Assembly (NCBI GenBank): GCA_046756245.1 | Contig: JBHHVZ010000020.1 | Location: forward strand, 1-36,579 | DNA length: 36,579 bases | Direction: 5' to 3' | DNA from: G021776435 sp046756245 | Lineage (GTDB): Bacteria > Pseudomonadota > Alphaproteobacteria > Caulobacterales > Parvularculaceae | In this document: positions 24,611 through 32,342 of the stretch, piece after piece | Numbering within the stretch: the stretch's first letter is position 1 | Layout: the number at the start of each line of letters is the position of its first letter | Notes under the pieces: model-generated | The model's database searches: none | What the model was told of the DNA's origin: nothing | What the model saw: the letters and a program-made list of their open reading frames with translations, nothing else | Made by a program: the position numbers and the translations under genes

Positions 24611-24937
24611 ATGAACGCTGGACGGAATGTCATGCGCACGATCGCGCCGATCTTCGCCGCCATGCTGGCCTCGGCTTGCGAGACATTCCCGTTCGCGTCC
24701 GATACGACTCTGGTCGAAAGCACGCCCGACGGTGCGGTGGTGACGGTCGAGGGATTCGGTCAGTGCGAAACGCCGTGCCGCGTAAAGCTCGATACGCCGC
24801 GCCTGACGACCGTCGCCAAAGCCGGTTATGAAAAGAAGCGCTTCATGCTCGATCCGGACCGCTCGAAAGTCACCGTCGTTCTCGAACTCGCCGCCCCGAC
24901 CGAGGACGTGGAAGCAAGCGAACTGCCCGATCTTTAG
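24611..24937 (+). CDS. Small lipoprotein with PEGA-like domain
   Basis: The 108-residue protein has a signal peptide (about 1-22; IFAAMLASAC) with an acceptable lipobox (ASAC, Cys at about 23), followed by a PEGA-like beta domain: ESTPDGAVVTVEGFGQCETP, then CRVKLD, a KAGYEKKRF segment and a VTVVLEL strand. PEGA domains are short beta modules found in surface or envelope proteins; the role here is unknown. An alternative start at the second Met (eight codons in) gives a more typical signal peptide length. A GAGGAGTGAG site overlaps the metC stop region, so it is cotranscribed with metC. It ends 4 bp before the convergent tRNA-Arg gene. Confidence 0.8.
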   Translation: MNAGRNVMRTIAPIFAAMLASACETFPFASDTTLVESTPDGAVVTVEGFGQCETPCRVKLDTPRLTTVAKAGYEKKRFMLDPDRSKVTVVLELAAPTEDVEASELPDL

Positions 24938-24941
24938 ACGC

Positions 24942-25018
24942 TGGCGACCCCGGCAGGACTCGAACCTGCAACCATCGGCTTAGAAGGCCGGCGCTCTATC
25001 CAGTTGAGCTACGGGGCC
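24942..25018 (-). tRNA. tRNA-Arg (anticodon TCT)
   Basis: On the minus strand the sequence folds as a full cloverleaf: acceptor GGCCCCG pairs with CGGGGTC, the D arm is GCTCAACTGGATAGAGC, the anticodon loop is CTTCTAA (anticodon TCT), and the T arm carries GGTTCGAGTCC. Discriminator G and an encoded CCA (24942-24944) follow. It lies 24 bp downstream of the NDUFS4-type gene and may share its transcript. Confidence 0.95.
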
Positions 25019-25042
25019 GGTCAGTGATCACTGATATCTGAT

Positions 25043-25351
25043 TCAATGCGTCCAGGGCGTGCGCCGGCGATAGGCGAAATTATCCGAATAGGCCTTAAAC
25101 ACTGGCGCGGTTTCCGGCGCTTCCTTCACCTGAAACGGGATATTGCGCCGCTCGGCGTAAGCGACCGCCTCATCCTTGGTGTCGAAGTAGAGACGCACCT
25201 GGCCCGGCGTCGTCTCGTCGGCGCTGGTCCAGCCCATCAGCGGGTCGATCCGGCGCGCGGCCTCCGCCTCGAATTCGAGAACCCAGCGGGCGGACTTCGC
25301 CTTTCCCGACTGCATGGCCGTCTTCGACGGTCTGAATATGCGCGCGAACAT
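25043..25351 (-). CDS. NADH dehydrogenase (complex I) accessory subunit, NDUFS4/ETC_C1 family
   Basis: The 102-residue protein matches the ETC complex I conserved-region family, the bacterial counterpart of mitochondrial NDUFS4 (18-kDa subunit), known mainly from alphaproteobacteria. Landmarks are ARIFRPSKTAMQSGKAKS at the start, WVLEFEAEAARRIDPLMGW, TTPGQVRLYFDTKDEAVAYA and FKAYSDNFAYRRRTPWTH at the end, the last being the typical C terminus. It probably sits at the peripheral arm of complex I and supports its assembly. The ATG at 25351 has a near-perfect GGAGGAGA site; the longer frame is not needed. It lies between tRNA-Pro and tRNA-Arg on the same strand. Confidence 0.92.
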   Translation of the reverse strand: MFARIFRPSKTAMQSGKAKSARWVLEFEAEAARRIDPLMGWTSADETTPGQVRLYFDTKDEAVAYAERRNIPFQVKEAPETAPVFKAYSDNFAYRRRTPWTH

Positions 25352-25483
25352 CGTTTCTTTCTCCTCCAAGGTCCGGTTGGCCGCCACTCGCCCGGCATGC
25401 CGAGCCGAAGCTGGCGGCGACCAGCCCGCCTCCGCGCTTCACGCTTCGGCGCGGCGGCCTTGGCTGACTTCGCCAGCGAAGGC

Positions 25484-25560
25484 TGGTCGGGGCGGCGTGA
25501 TTCGAACACGCGACCCTCTGCTCCCAAAGCAGATGCGCTACCAGGCTGCGCTACGCCCCG
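25484..25560 (-). tRNA. tRNA-Pro (anticodon TGG)
   Basis: The minus strand gives a complete cloverleaf: acceptor CGGGGCG with CGCCCCG, anticodon stem TCTGC/GCAGA around loop TTTGGGA (anticodon TGG), T arm with GTTCGAATC, discriminator A and encoded CCA (25484-25486). It is 44 bp downstream of the DUF192 gene. A small hairpin (CTTCG, loop CCAG, CGAAG; 25468-25481) follows its 3' end and may act in processing or termination. Confidence 0.96.
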
Positions 25561-25604
25561 AATTCGCCCGTCACATTGGCGAAGTCGGCGCGGATGTAAA
25601 GGGT

Positions 25605-26081
25605 TTAAGGCTTGCTGAAACGGCTGTGGCGCACCCGATCGCCCGGCTTGACGCCGAGCCGGGCGAATGTGCCGGCGTTAACCTCCAGAACGGCGACTGC
25701 GGGCGCGCCGGATGAAATACTTTCAAGCGAGCGCGGCGTCGTATCGGCAGCTATGCGGCGGATGACGCCGTCGCCGTCGATAAAAGCCATATCGAGCGGG
25801 ATCAGCGTGTTCTTCATCCACATGGAGATCGGACGCGGTTCGTCGTAAATGAACAGCATGCCGGCGTCGGCGGCGAGTTCGGTGCGATACATCAGGCCGA
25901 GGCGGCGGGATTCATCGGTATCGGCGATTTCGATGCGGAAGCGGTGCTCCCCGGTTTCAGAAACAATAACCAGATTATCCGTCGCATCAGCGGCGTCGCC
26001 CGGCCCGTCGCCGGGCGCGCACGCATAAGCCGAAAACGCGGCGAAAAAAGCCGCCGCCGCCATAAAAAACCGCACCGCCAT
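25605..26081 (-). CDS. DUF192 family secreted protein
   Basis: The 158-residue protein has an N-terminal signal sequence (about 1-22, FFMAAAAFFAAFSAYACAPG); the Cys in SAYAC could serve as a lipobox cysteine, though the match is imperfect. The mature part is a DUF192 domain: FRIEIADTDESRRLGLMYR, ADAGMLFIYDEPRPISMWMK, NTLIPLDMAFIDGDGVI and AVLEVNAGTFARLGVKPGD, all strongly conserved family segments. The function of DUF192 is unknown. It is 15 nt after the cold-shock gene on the same strand and 44 nt before tRNA-Pro, an arrangement I recall as common in alphaproteobacteria. Confidence 0.92.
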   Translation of the reverse strand: MAVRFFMAAAAFFAAFSAYACAPGDGPGDAADATDNLVIVSETGEHRFRIEIADTDESRRLGLMYRTELAADAGMLFIYDEPRPISMWMKNTLIPLDMAFIDGDGVIRRIAADTTPRSLESISSGAPAVAVLEVNAGTFARLGVKPGDRVRHSRFSKP

Positions 26082-26096
26082 AACTCTGCTCTGCTT

Positions 26097-26678
26097 TTAG
26101 TTTTCGGGATCGGGGCGCACGTCGATGGCGAGAAGGCCCTTGGCGCCTTCGGCGAACGAGACCTGCACGCGCTGTCCCTGAATGAGTTCGCCCATGCCGC
26201 AGCGGCGCAACGTTTCCATATGTACGAAAATGTCGTCGGTCCCCTCGCCGCGGGTCAGAAAACCAAACCCCTTGGCCCGGTTGAACCACTTGACCTCGGC
26301 CTTGACGAAATCGCCCGCGGGCGTCTGGCTGATCACCGGCGTCGGCGCGGCGATCGCCGTCGCAGTTGAATCATCGATATCAAGCACTTTAAGCGCCTGC
26401 AGGCCCTTGGCGCGGCGCACCACTTCGCATTCGACCGTCGCCCCTTCACGGGCGGTCGAGCGCCCTGCGGCGCGAAGACAGGACGAGTGGATGAGGACGT
26501 CGCCCCCGCCGTCGCCCGGAATGATGAATCCGTATCCCTTGGCCGGGTCGAACCATTTCACCACGCCCTTGATCGTAAAACGCTCTTCCGCCGGCTCTTG
26601 AGATTCATCGTCTCCGGCGGGCTCGTTAACCTGGTCGACCATGCTGGCATCAACCCCCATCGCGCCCTTATCGTCCAT
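26097..26678 (-). CDS. Double cold-shock-domain protein
   Basis: The 193-residue protein contains two cold-shock domains in tandem. The first (about 35-100) has KGVVKWFDPAKGYGFIIP and DVLIHSS; the second (about 123-190) has KAEVKWFNRAKGFGFL and DIFVHMETLRRCG. Each keeps the RNP1 (KGYGFI/KGFGFL) and RNP2 (VLIH/IFVH) surfaces that bind single-stranded RNA or DNA. The N-terminal 30 residues are acidic, and an acidic linker separates the domains. Two-domain versions are characteristic of alphaproteobacteria. The start at 26678 lacks a clear ribosome-binding site; the seventh codon (26660) has an AAGGG site and may be the true start. The gene leads the run with DUF192. Confidence 0.93.
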   Translation of the reverse strand: MDDKGAMGVDASMVDQVNEPAGDDESQEPAEERFTIKGVVKWFDPAKGYGFIIPGDGGGDVLIHSSCLRAAGRSTAREGATVECEVVRRAKGLQALKVLDIDDSTATAIAAPTPVISQTPAGDFVKAEVKWFNRAKGFGFLTRGEGTDDIFVHMETLRRCGMGELIQGQRVQVSFAEGAKGLLAIDVRPDPEN

Positions 26679-26827
26679 TAACTATATCGCCGGTTCTTTG
26701 AAAGGCTATGGCCGGAAGGGCTATATTTGCACGATTTTGGCTTTTCCGTCTCGATATTTCCCGAAAAAGTTGCGCTGTTCAATGCAACGCGCTCCTTGCA
26801 CCGGATCTACCGATCCGGCGCATTTAC

Positions 26828-27280
26828 TTACGCTACAGGCTGGTTCTCGACGTCAGAGAGGAATTTGGCGATCAACAACAGAAAGACGTCAAAGTCGGAC
26901 TCGACATTTTCGGCCGACACCCCGCCGGCGGCGTTGCGGTCCATCTGGATCGCGACATCGCCGTCGCTGTCGACATAAGCCCGGCCGAACTTTACTTCAC
27001 TATTGAAATTACTGAGAAATTTATACCCAAGCGCGCCAATGTCGACGCCGCTGATATAGGTGAGATAGGTGATGTCGCCGTCAGCGCCGTCGACGCCTAC
27101 GAGAATCACATGCTCTCCCGCCACCACGGCGACCATGCTCGGCGAGAAGTCGCGCACCGCATAGCCTTGATCGGAGAGGATTTCGGCGATTTCTGCCTTG
27201 CTGATGGGACCGGCATGGGCCGGAGAAATCGACGCGACGGCGAGGAAGCCGGCGGCCAGAACGCCCAACAAAACACGCAT
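26828..27280 (-). CDS. Secreted YbjN-domain protein
   Basis: With the ATG at 27280 (AAGGGG site upstream) the protein has 150 residues, starting with a clear signal peptide (about 1-23, LLGVLAAGFLAVASISPAHA, cleaved after AHA). The mature part resembles the YbjN/sensory-transduction-regulator family: ISKAEIAEILSDQGYAVRD, GVDGADGDITYLTYISG and a C-terminal segment with FDVFLLLIAKFLSD. Cytoplasmic YbjN proteins in enterobacteria affect motility and stress responses; this one is exported, so a periplasmic role is likely but undefined. A GCCGGATC/GATCCGGTGC hairpin (about 26807-26824) lies just past its stop on the minus strand. Confidence 0.75.
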   Translation of the reverse strand: MRVLLGVLAAGFLAVASISPAHAGPISKAEIAEILSDQGYAVRDFSPSMVAVVAGEHVILVGVDGADGDITYLTYISGVDIGALGYKFLSNFNSEVKFGRAYVDSDGDVAIQMDRNAAGGVSAENVESDFDVFLLLIAKFLSDVENQPVA

Positions 27281-27467
27281 GATCGGACCCCTTCTCGACG
27301 CAACTCGCATTAACCAAGTGTTAATACAATCGAAAAACCGGGTGAAAATCAATCTTTCCGAAAACGCGAAGCGACTGCGGGGCCGCGAACGCAAAACTGT
27401 CTAGCGCTCCCGGCGAAGTGTCTAGCAGCACTGCAAACCGTTGAAATCGTACGCATATTTTCGAAGC

Positions 27468-27542
27468 TGGCAGGCCCTAGGGGAATCGAACCCCTCTTTC
27501 CAGGTTGAAAACCTGGCGTCCTAACCGATAGACGAAGGGCCC
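27468..27542 (-). tRNA. tRNA-Glu (anticodon TTC)
   Basis: The minus strand folds into a cloverleaf with acceptor GGGCCCT pairing with AGGGCCT (one terminal G-U), D arm beginning TCGTCTATCGG, anticodon stem CCAGG/CCTGG around a loop with TTC, T arm AGGGG/CCCCT with TTCGATT, and encoded CCA (27468-27470). It stands alone, 70 bp after the recJ stop on the same strand. Confidence 0.94.
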
Positions 27543-27612
27543 ACGCGGAGCGCCGTGTATATGCACGAGCGCGCGCCGTTTCAAGTCCAATCTGGGCCCG
27601 GCCTAAAGCCGC

Positions 27613-29421
27613 TCATTCAGCGTAGGCCGCGTCGACGATGTGGAGTTGGCCGGCCCCGCCGCCGCGCCAGTCGTCGGCGCGGACCTTGCCGGCGACATGG
27701 AGACGCCGGCCGCTTCCCAGCATCGCGCCCAGAGGCTCGCCGGCGGCCCGAAAAGCAATGGCGCGGGCCATATCGCCGGTCTCGCTCATTAACGTGCAGG
27801 ATATGTGGTCGCCGCCGGCGATTTTGACGTATTCAGCCCGCATATCCGTCAGCACAAAGAGCGGTTCGGGATTGTCCGAACCGAACGGTCCTGCGCCCGC
27901 GATCGATTCGGCGAAGGATTTCGACACTGCGCTCGCCGCCACGACGCCGTCGATGACGCGCGTTCGCTCAGTCCGCGCGCGGGCGACGTCGGCGGCGAGC
28001 GCGCGGTTGAGAAAATCGGCAAACGCGTCGAGCCCGCCGCGCGCGATTGTCAGCCCGGCCGCCATGGCGTGACCGCCGCCGGCCGCAAGCAGGCCTTCTT
28101 CTCTGGCGCGCACGACCGCGGCGCCGAGATCGACGCCCGAAATCGAGCGGCCCGAGCCTTTTCCGGCATCGCCTTCAAAACCGATCACGAAGGCCGGACG
28201 GTCATAACGTTCTTTCAGGCGTCCGGCGACGATGCCGATAACGCCCGGATGCCACCCCTCGCCGGCGGCGACGATCACCGGCGCGTCTGCGCCGCGCCGC
28301 TCGATCTGCGCTATCGCCGTGTCAAGCACGTCCGTCTCGATGGCGCGGCGTTCGGCGTTCATCACATGCAGCCGTTCGGCCAGACTCGCGCGCTTTTCCG
28401 GATCGTCCGTCGTCAGAAGATCGAAAGCGAGCCGGGCGTGGCCGACCCGGCCGGCGGCGTTGATCCGCGGACCGAGCAGAAAACCCAGATGATAGGCGGT
28501 GGGCGGACCCTTGACGCCGGCCCGCGCGCCAAGCGCCTTAAGGCCCGGATTGCCGCCGCCGCCCAAAACTTTCAGCCCCTGCGCCACCAGTATGCGCGTC
28601 AGTCCTGTCAACGGCATGACGTCGCAGACCAGCCCCAGCGCGACGATGTCGAGCCATTGGGTGAGCGCCGGCTCAGTGCGCGTGCTGAAAAATCCCGCCG
28701 CGCGCAGCGCCCGGTTAACGGCTACGAGCCCCATGAAGGCGACGCCCGCCGCCGACAGACCGCCCAGTCCAGAAGCATCGTCCGGCCGGTTCGGATTGAC
28801 GACGGCGAATGCGCCTTCCGGCGCCGGCCCGGCCATCAGGTGATGGTCGAACACAATGACCTTGATCCCCTCGCGCGCCGCCGCTTCGATGGCGTCATGG
28901 GCGGCCGCGCCGCAGTCGACTGTGATAATGAGCTTGGCGCCTTGCTCCTTCAGAATGCGGAAGGCTTCTATCGACGGTCCGTATCCTTCGGCGATGCGGT
29001 CGGGAAGATAGACCGATAACGGCGCGCCGACGGCGTTGAAATAGAGTTTCAGAAGCGTCGCCGCCGTCGTTCCGTCCACGTCATAATCGCCGAAGACGCC
29101 GACTTTCTCACCCAACTGAATTGCTTTGGCGATGCGGTCGGCGGCGGCGTTCATGTCGGCGAGCGTCGACGGATCGGGCAAGGTGTCGCGAAGAGACGGA
29201 TTGAGAAAGGCGCGCGCGTCTTCCGGGCCGACGCCGCGCGCAGTCAGCACCCGGGCGAGCGTCAGGTCGATCCCGGCGGCCTCGGCGACGGCGCCTGAAA
29301 CGGCCGGATCGACTTCCGCCAGACTCCAGACCCGCCCGGAGGCGGTCGCGCCCATCGCCGGCAGATCGACAAGGGCGGCGGCATCGAGGCGCGTTGCGAC
29401 GGGTTCGGTAATTGCGCTCAT
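27613..29421 (-). CDS. recJ: Single-stranded-DNA-specific exonuclease RecJ
   Basis: RecJ degrades single-stranded DNA 5' to 3' in recombination and mismatch repair. The 602-residue protein carries the DHH phosphoesterase motifs: GVFGDYDVDGTTAATLL (DYDVDG at 112-117), LIITVDCGAAAHDAI, the name-giving DHH at 192-194 in VIVFDHHLMAGPAP, and the DHHA1 glycine-rich GGHAMAAG box near residue 450. A C-terminal OB domain completes it. Length is normal. Only 7 bases separate its ATG from a 53-bp palindromic repeat, so its leader and ribosome-binding site (at best TAGG) are shaped by that repeat. It lies downstream of glpX on the same strand, with a 521-bp gap. Confidence 0.96.
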   Translation of the reverse strand: MSAITEPVATRLDAAALVDLPAMGATASGRVWSLAEVDPAVSGAVAEAAGIDLTLARVLTARGVGPEDARAFLNPSLRDTLPDPSTLADMNAAADRIAKAIQLGEKVGVFGDYDVDGTTAATLLKLYFNAVGAPLSVYLPDRIAEGYGPSIEAFRILKEQGAKLIITVDCGAAAHDAIEAAAREGIKVIVFDHHLMAGPAPEGAFAVVNPNRPDDASGLGGLSAAGVAFMGLVAVNRALRAAGFFSTRTEPALTQWLDIVALGLVCDVMPLTGLTRILVAQGLKVLGGGGNPGLKALGARAGVKGPPTAYHLGFLLGPRINAAGRVGHARLAFDLLTTDDPEKRASLAERLHVMNAERRAIETDVLDTAIAQIERRGADAPVIVAAGEGWHPGVIGIVAGRLKERYDRPAFVIGFEGDAGKGSGRSISGVDLGAAVVRAREEGLLAAGGGHAMAAGLTIARGGLDAFADFLNRALAADVARARTERTRVIDGVVAASAVSKSFAESIAGAGPFGSDNPEPLFVLTDMRAEYVKIAGGDHISCTLMSETGDMARAIAFRAAGEPLGAMLGSGRRLHVAGKVRADDWRGGGAGQLHIVDAAYAE

Positions 29422-29428
29422 GGCCTAT

Positions 29429-29481
29429 CTAGAGCGCATTCCGAAAAGTGGGAACCGGTTTTCGGATATAATGCGCGACAA
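29429..29481. repeat. Palindromic repeat, copy 1
   Basis: A 53-bp element begins CTAGAGCGCATTCCGAAAAG and ends TTTTCGGATATAATGCGCG plus a short ACAA tail. Its arms pair as GCGCATT with AATGCGC and TCCGAAAA with TTTTCGGA around a GTGGGAACCGG centre. The copy at 36527-36579 differs by one base. Sequences of this type (AAAAGTGGGAACCGGTTTTC) are widespread dispersed repeats in alphaproteobacterial intergenic DNA. Confidence 0.9.
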
Positions 29482-29490
29482 AACAAAAAC

Positions 29491-29534
29491 CTAGAGCATG
29501 TTCTCCGACTCGCATTTCGGAGAACATGCTCTAG
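29491..29534. repeat. Perfect 18-bp inverted repeat
   Basis: The left arm CTAGAGCATGTTCTCCGA (29491-29508) is matched exactly by the right arm TCGGAGAACATGCTCTAG (29517-29534), with an 8-base loop. Transcribed from either side it would form a very stable hairpin. It shares the CTAGAG ends with the neighbouring 53-bp repeat but not its core, so it is a second repeat type. A rho-independent terminator is unlikely because no T-run follows. Confidence 0.85.
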
Positions 29535-29883
29535 AGCCCTGATTCGCCGCCGCTGGGTGAAAGCGGCGCGAACGCCGGTTCTCCTGTTTTTCCCCATTTG
29601 CGCCGCCGAAAGGGTCCATTTCGAAAAACGAAAAAACGGAAAGCCCCGGATTTCCTGGCGTTGCGGGCGAAAAGGTCCATTTTGTCCATTTTGGAACATT
29701 GCGGAAACGCGGGCGATTCCGTCGTCCCGTGTGCTGCGCGGCACGAAATGACGCGCTGCTAACCCGGGATCGCTCTCAACGAGACATGACGAAGCAAGCG
29801 GCGTGCGGTCCCGGATCAGCGCACCAGCATTGCATGCTGCTGCGCATCCGGGATGACGGATAAAATTCATTCCCCCAGCATAA

Positions 29884-29902
29884 CCCGGCCCGAAAGACCG
29901 GG
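29884..29902 (-). terminator. Possible terminator or hairpin after glpX
   Basis: On the minus strand, 40 nt after the glpX stop, CCCGG and CCGGG pair around a TCTTTCGGG loop. It is followed by TTATGC rather than a real T-run, so termination would be weak. It may instead be part of the surrounding repeat block. Confidence 0.3.
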
Positions 29903-29942
29903 GATAACTTTCCAGCACTTTTTATGGTCGCGCGGAAGCGGA

Positions 29943-30908
29943 TTAATGCTCGCGCTTCGAGCGGGCGCGGACATAGCGCACCGTGCCGGACTTCGAGCGC
30001 ATGACCACTGTATGCGTGTTCACATGCGCCGGCTCCCATTTGACGCCGTCGAGCATGGTGCCGTTGGTGACGCCGGTGGCGGCGAAAATGACGTCGCCCG
30101 AGGCGAGATCATGGAGATCGTATTTGCGGTTCAAGTCGGTGATGCCCATGCGTTCGGCGCGGGCGCGCTCATCGTCGGTGCGGAAGAACAGCCGGCCCTG
30201 CATCTGGCCGCCGACGCAGCGCAGCGCGGCCGCCGCAAGAACGCCTTCCGGCGCGCCGCCGCGCCCCACATACATGTCGATGCCGGTCGCTTTTTCCGTG
30301 GTGTGAAAAACGCCGGCCACATCGCCGTCGGGAATGAGAAACACCCGCGCGCCCATCTTGCGCGCGCTGTTGATAACGCCTTCATGGCGTTCGCGGTCGA
30401 GGATGCACAAGGTCAGCTCTTCCGGCCGGGCGCTTTTTTCTTTCGCCAGCGCCGTAATGTTTTCTTCGAGCGGCGCATCGAGATCGACGATGCCTTCAGG
30501 GTAATCCGGCCCGATGGCGATCTTGTCCATGTAAACGTCGGGCGCGTTCAAAAGCGTGCCTCCCTGCGCCATCGCAACGACGGCCAGCGCGTTCGCCATG
30601 GCTTTGGCGGTGAGCGTCGTGCCTTCGAGCGGATCGAGCGCGATGTCGACTTTGGGGCCCCTGCCCGAGCCGACTTTCTCGCCGATATATAGCATCGGCG
30701 CCTCGTCGCGTTCGCCTTCGCCGATGACGACGACGCCGTCGATTGCAAGTTTGTTGAGCGCGTCACGAAGCGCATTGACGGCGGCCTGATCGGCGCCGTT
30801 CTTGTCGCCGCGGCCGATCATGGTCGAGGCGGCGATGGCGGCGGCTTCCGTGCAGCGGCCGACTTCCATGGTCAGCACGCGATCGAGGTAGAGTTCATGT
30901 TCAGCCAT
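29943..30908 (-). CDS. glpX: Fructose-1,6-bisphosphatase class II GlpX
   Basis: GlpX removes the 1-phosphate from fructose 1,6-bisphosphate in gluconeogenesis and needs Mn or Mg. The 321-residue protein shows AAAIAASTMIGRGDKNGADQ, the metal site GEGERDEAPMLYIGEKVG (about 63-80), DIALDPLEGTTLTAKAM (about 88-104) and the VIFAATGVTNGTMLDGV region near the C terminus, all standard for class II enzymes. The ATG at 30908 has an AAAGGAAC site; the longer frame adds nine non-conserved residues. It follows hom by 28 nt, so the two are cotranscribed. Confidence 0.97.
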   Translation of the reverse strand: MAEHELYLDRVLTMEVGRCTEAAAIAASTMIGRGDKNGADQAAVNALRDALNKLAIDGVVVIGEGERDEAPMLYIGEKVGSGRGPKVDIALDPLEGTTLTAKAMANALAVVAMAQGGTLLNAPDVYMDKIAIGPDYPEGIVDLDAPLEENITALAKEKSARPEELTLCILDRERHEGVINSARKMGARVFLIPDGDVAGVFHTTEKATGIDMYVGRGGAPEGVLAAAALRCVGGQMQGRLFFRTDDERARAERMGITDLNRKYDLHDLASGDVIFAATGVTNGTMLDGVKWEPAHVNTHTVVMRSKSGTVRYVRARSKREH

Positions 30909-30936
30909 GACAGTTCCTTTCGACGGCGCGCCCACG

Positions 30937-32235
30937 TCAAAAGTCCTCGATTCGGATCAGCGCGGGCGCGCCGATGACAAATTCTTCGGCGGCGATAGCC
31001 ACGCCCGCGCGGCGGACATTCTTTGCGAGCGCGGCGTGGGTGGTGATGACCACCGCCGCGGCCGCTTCTTCGCCAGGATGTTCGCCCACAGGCGGCTGCA
31101 GGAGACTGTCGATCGAAACGTCTTCTTCCGCCAGAGTCTCTGTTGTCGCAGCGATCGCGCCGGGGACGTCTTTGAGCGAAAAGCGCATGTAATAGCGGGC
31201 CGTCTGCACTGCCCGGTCGACGATTTTCGCCGGCGCCAGCGTTGCGGCGGGACGGTTGTAGACCGGCCCGCCGGCCCCGCGGGCGATGGCGAGAATGTCG
31301 GCGGCGACGGCGCTTGCAGTGGGGCCGGCGCCTGCGCCGGGCCCGGTCAGACACAAGACGCCGAGCGGATCGCCCTTGATATAGAGAATATTTTCCGAAC
31401 CGACCGTGCGCGCGACCGGATGGCGTTCGTTGACGAGGGCCGGACCGACACGCAGTTCGACCCCGTCGCCGGCGCGCCGGCCGACCGCCAGGAGCTTGAT
31501 CCGGTATCCAAGCGTGCGGGCGTGGCGCACGTCTTCGGGCGCGACCTTCTCGACGCCCGTCACCGACATCTGTGCGACGTCCGGCTGCGCTCCGAAAGCG
31601 ATGGCGCTTAAAATCGCCAGCTTGTGGGCGGCGTCGGCGCCGCTGACATCGAGCGCCGGGTCGGCTTCGGCGTAGCCGAGCCGCTGCGCTTCGGCGAGGG
31701 CTTCGTCGTACGAGACCCCGCGCCGGTCCATTTGCGTGAGGATGTAATTGCAGGTGCCGTTCAGCACGCCCGCCACATAATCGACATGGCAGGCCGCCGC
31801 GCCTTCCCTGAGCGCCCGGATGACCGGCACGCCGGCGGCGACGGCGGCTTCGAACAGAAGCGCGACGCCGGCTTCCTCGGCGGCCTCAGCGAGCGCGCGG
31901 CCATGTGCCGCGATCAGCGCCTTGTTGGCGGTCACCACATGTTTTCCGGCGGCGATCGCCGCTTCCACCGCGGCCCGCGCCGGACCGTCGGCGCCGCCGA
32001 TGAGTTCGACAAAGATATCGATATCGGGCGCGGCGGCGAGCGCCACCGGATCGTCATGCCAGGCCACCCTGTCAAGCGGGACGCCGCGGTCGCGGTCCCG
32101 GTTGCGGGCGCTGACGGCGGCCAGTTCGAGCCGCGCGCCGGTCTCGGCGAGCCCTCCCTGCCGGCCGGCGAGCAGTTGCAGGAGGCCGCTTCCCACGACC
32201 CCCAGTCCCGCAACGCCGATCCGCCAGGTTTTCAT
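30937..32235 (-). CDS. hom: Homoserine dehydrogenase
   Basis: The enzyme reduces aspartate semialdehyde to homoserine, the branch point to threonine and methionine. The 432-residue protein has an NAD(P)-binding start (WRIGVAGLGVVGSGLLQLL), VVTANKALIAAHG, the substrate region GVLNGTCNYIL followed by LAEAQRLGYAEADPALDVSG, and a C-terminal ACT domain (about 350-432, RYYMRFSLKDVPGAIAATTE) of the kind that mediates threonine inhibition. Being a single enzyme without an aspartokinase domain is normal for this class. The ATG at 32235 is preceded by GGCGG; the frame upstream is not conserved. It is 107 nt after the aminotransferase, likely in one transcriptional unit that continues to glpX. Confidence 0.97.
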   Translation of the reverse strand: MKTWRIGVAGLGVVGSGLLQLLAGRQGGLAETGARLELAAVSARNRDRDRGVPLDRVAWHDDPVALAAAPDIDIFVELIGGADGPARAAVEAAIAAGKHVVTANKALIAAHGRALAEAAEEAGVALLFEAAVAAGVPVIRALREGAAACHVDYVAGVLNGTCNYILTQMDRRGVSYDEALAEAQRLGYAEADPALDVSGADAAHKLAILSAIAFGAQPDVAQMSVTGVEKVAPEDVRHARTLGYRIKLLAVGRRAGDGVELRVGPALVNERHPVARTVGSENILYIKGDPLGVLCLTGPGAGAGPTASAVAADILAIARGAGGPVYNRPAATLAPAKIVDRAVQTARYYMRFSLKDVPGAIAATTETLAEEDVSIDSLLQPPVGEHPGEEAAAAVVITTHAALAKNVRRAGVAIAAEEFVIGAPALIRIEDF

Positions 32236-32342
32236 TTCGCCGCCTGTCATCGTCCGCCGCTTCGCGCCGCTAGTTATTTTGCGCTGCAAAAATGACTAGA
32301 CCGCCAGCGCGCCGGGCTCAAGTCCGGACGTCCGATTTCGCT

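Larger units (their letters stand above)
29482..29942. other. Repeat-rich intergenic region between glpX and recJ
   Basis: No gene is supported here. Next to the first repeat is an 18-bp perfect inverted repeat (29491-29534). The region also has three GTCCATT heptamers (29614-29620, 29675-29681, 29684-29690) and a block around 29780-29865 with GTCCCGGATCAGCGCACCAG, GCATTGCATGC and ATCCGGGATGACGG. That block resembles dispersed intergenic repeats of this class, whose spurious translation yields peptides such as RMRSSMQCWCADPG. Open frames across the stretch are of that spurious kind. Confidence 0.65.

Noticed and set aside
27805..29019. 404-codon plus-strand frame inside recJ
   Set aside because: Antisense to recJ catalytic motifs; Arg/Asp/Gly-rich composition without family features.
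29418..29918. 166-codon minus-strand frame between glpX and recJ
   Set aside because: It is a translation of dispersed intergenic repeats, including the perfect palindrome, and has no ribosome-binding site.
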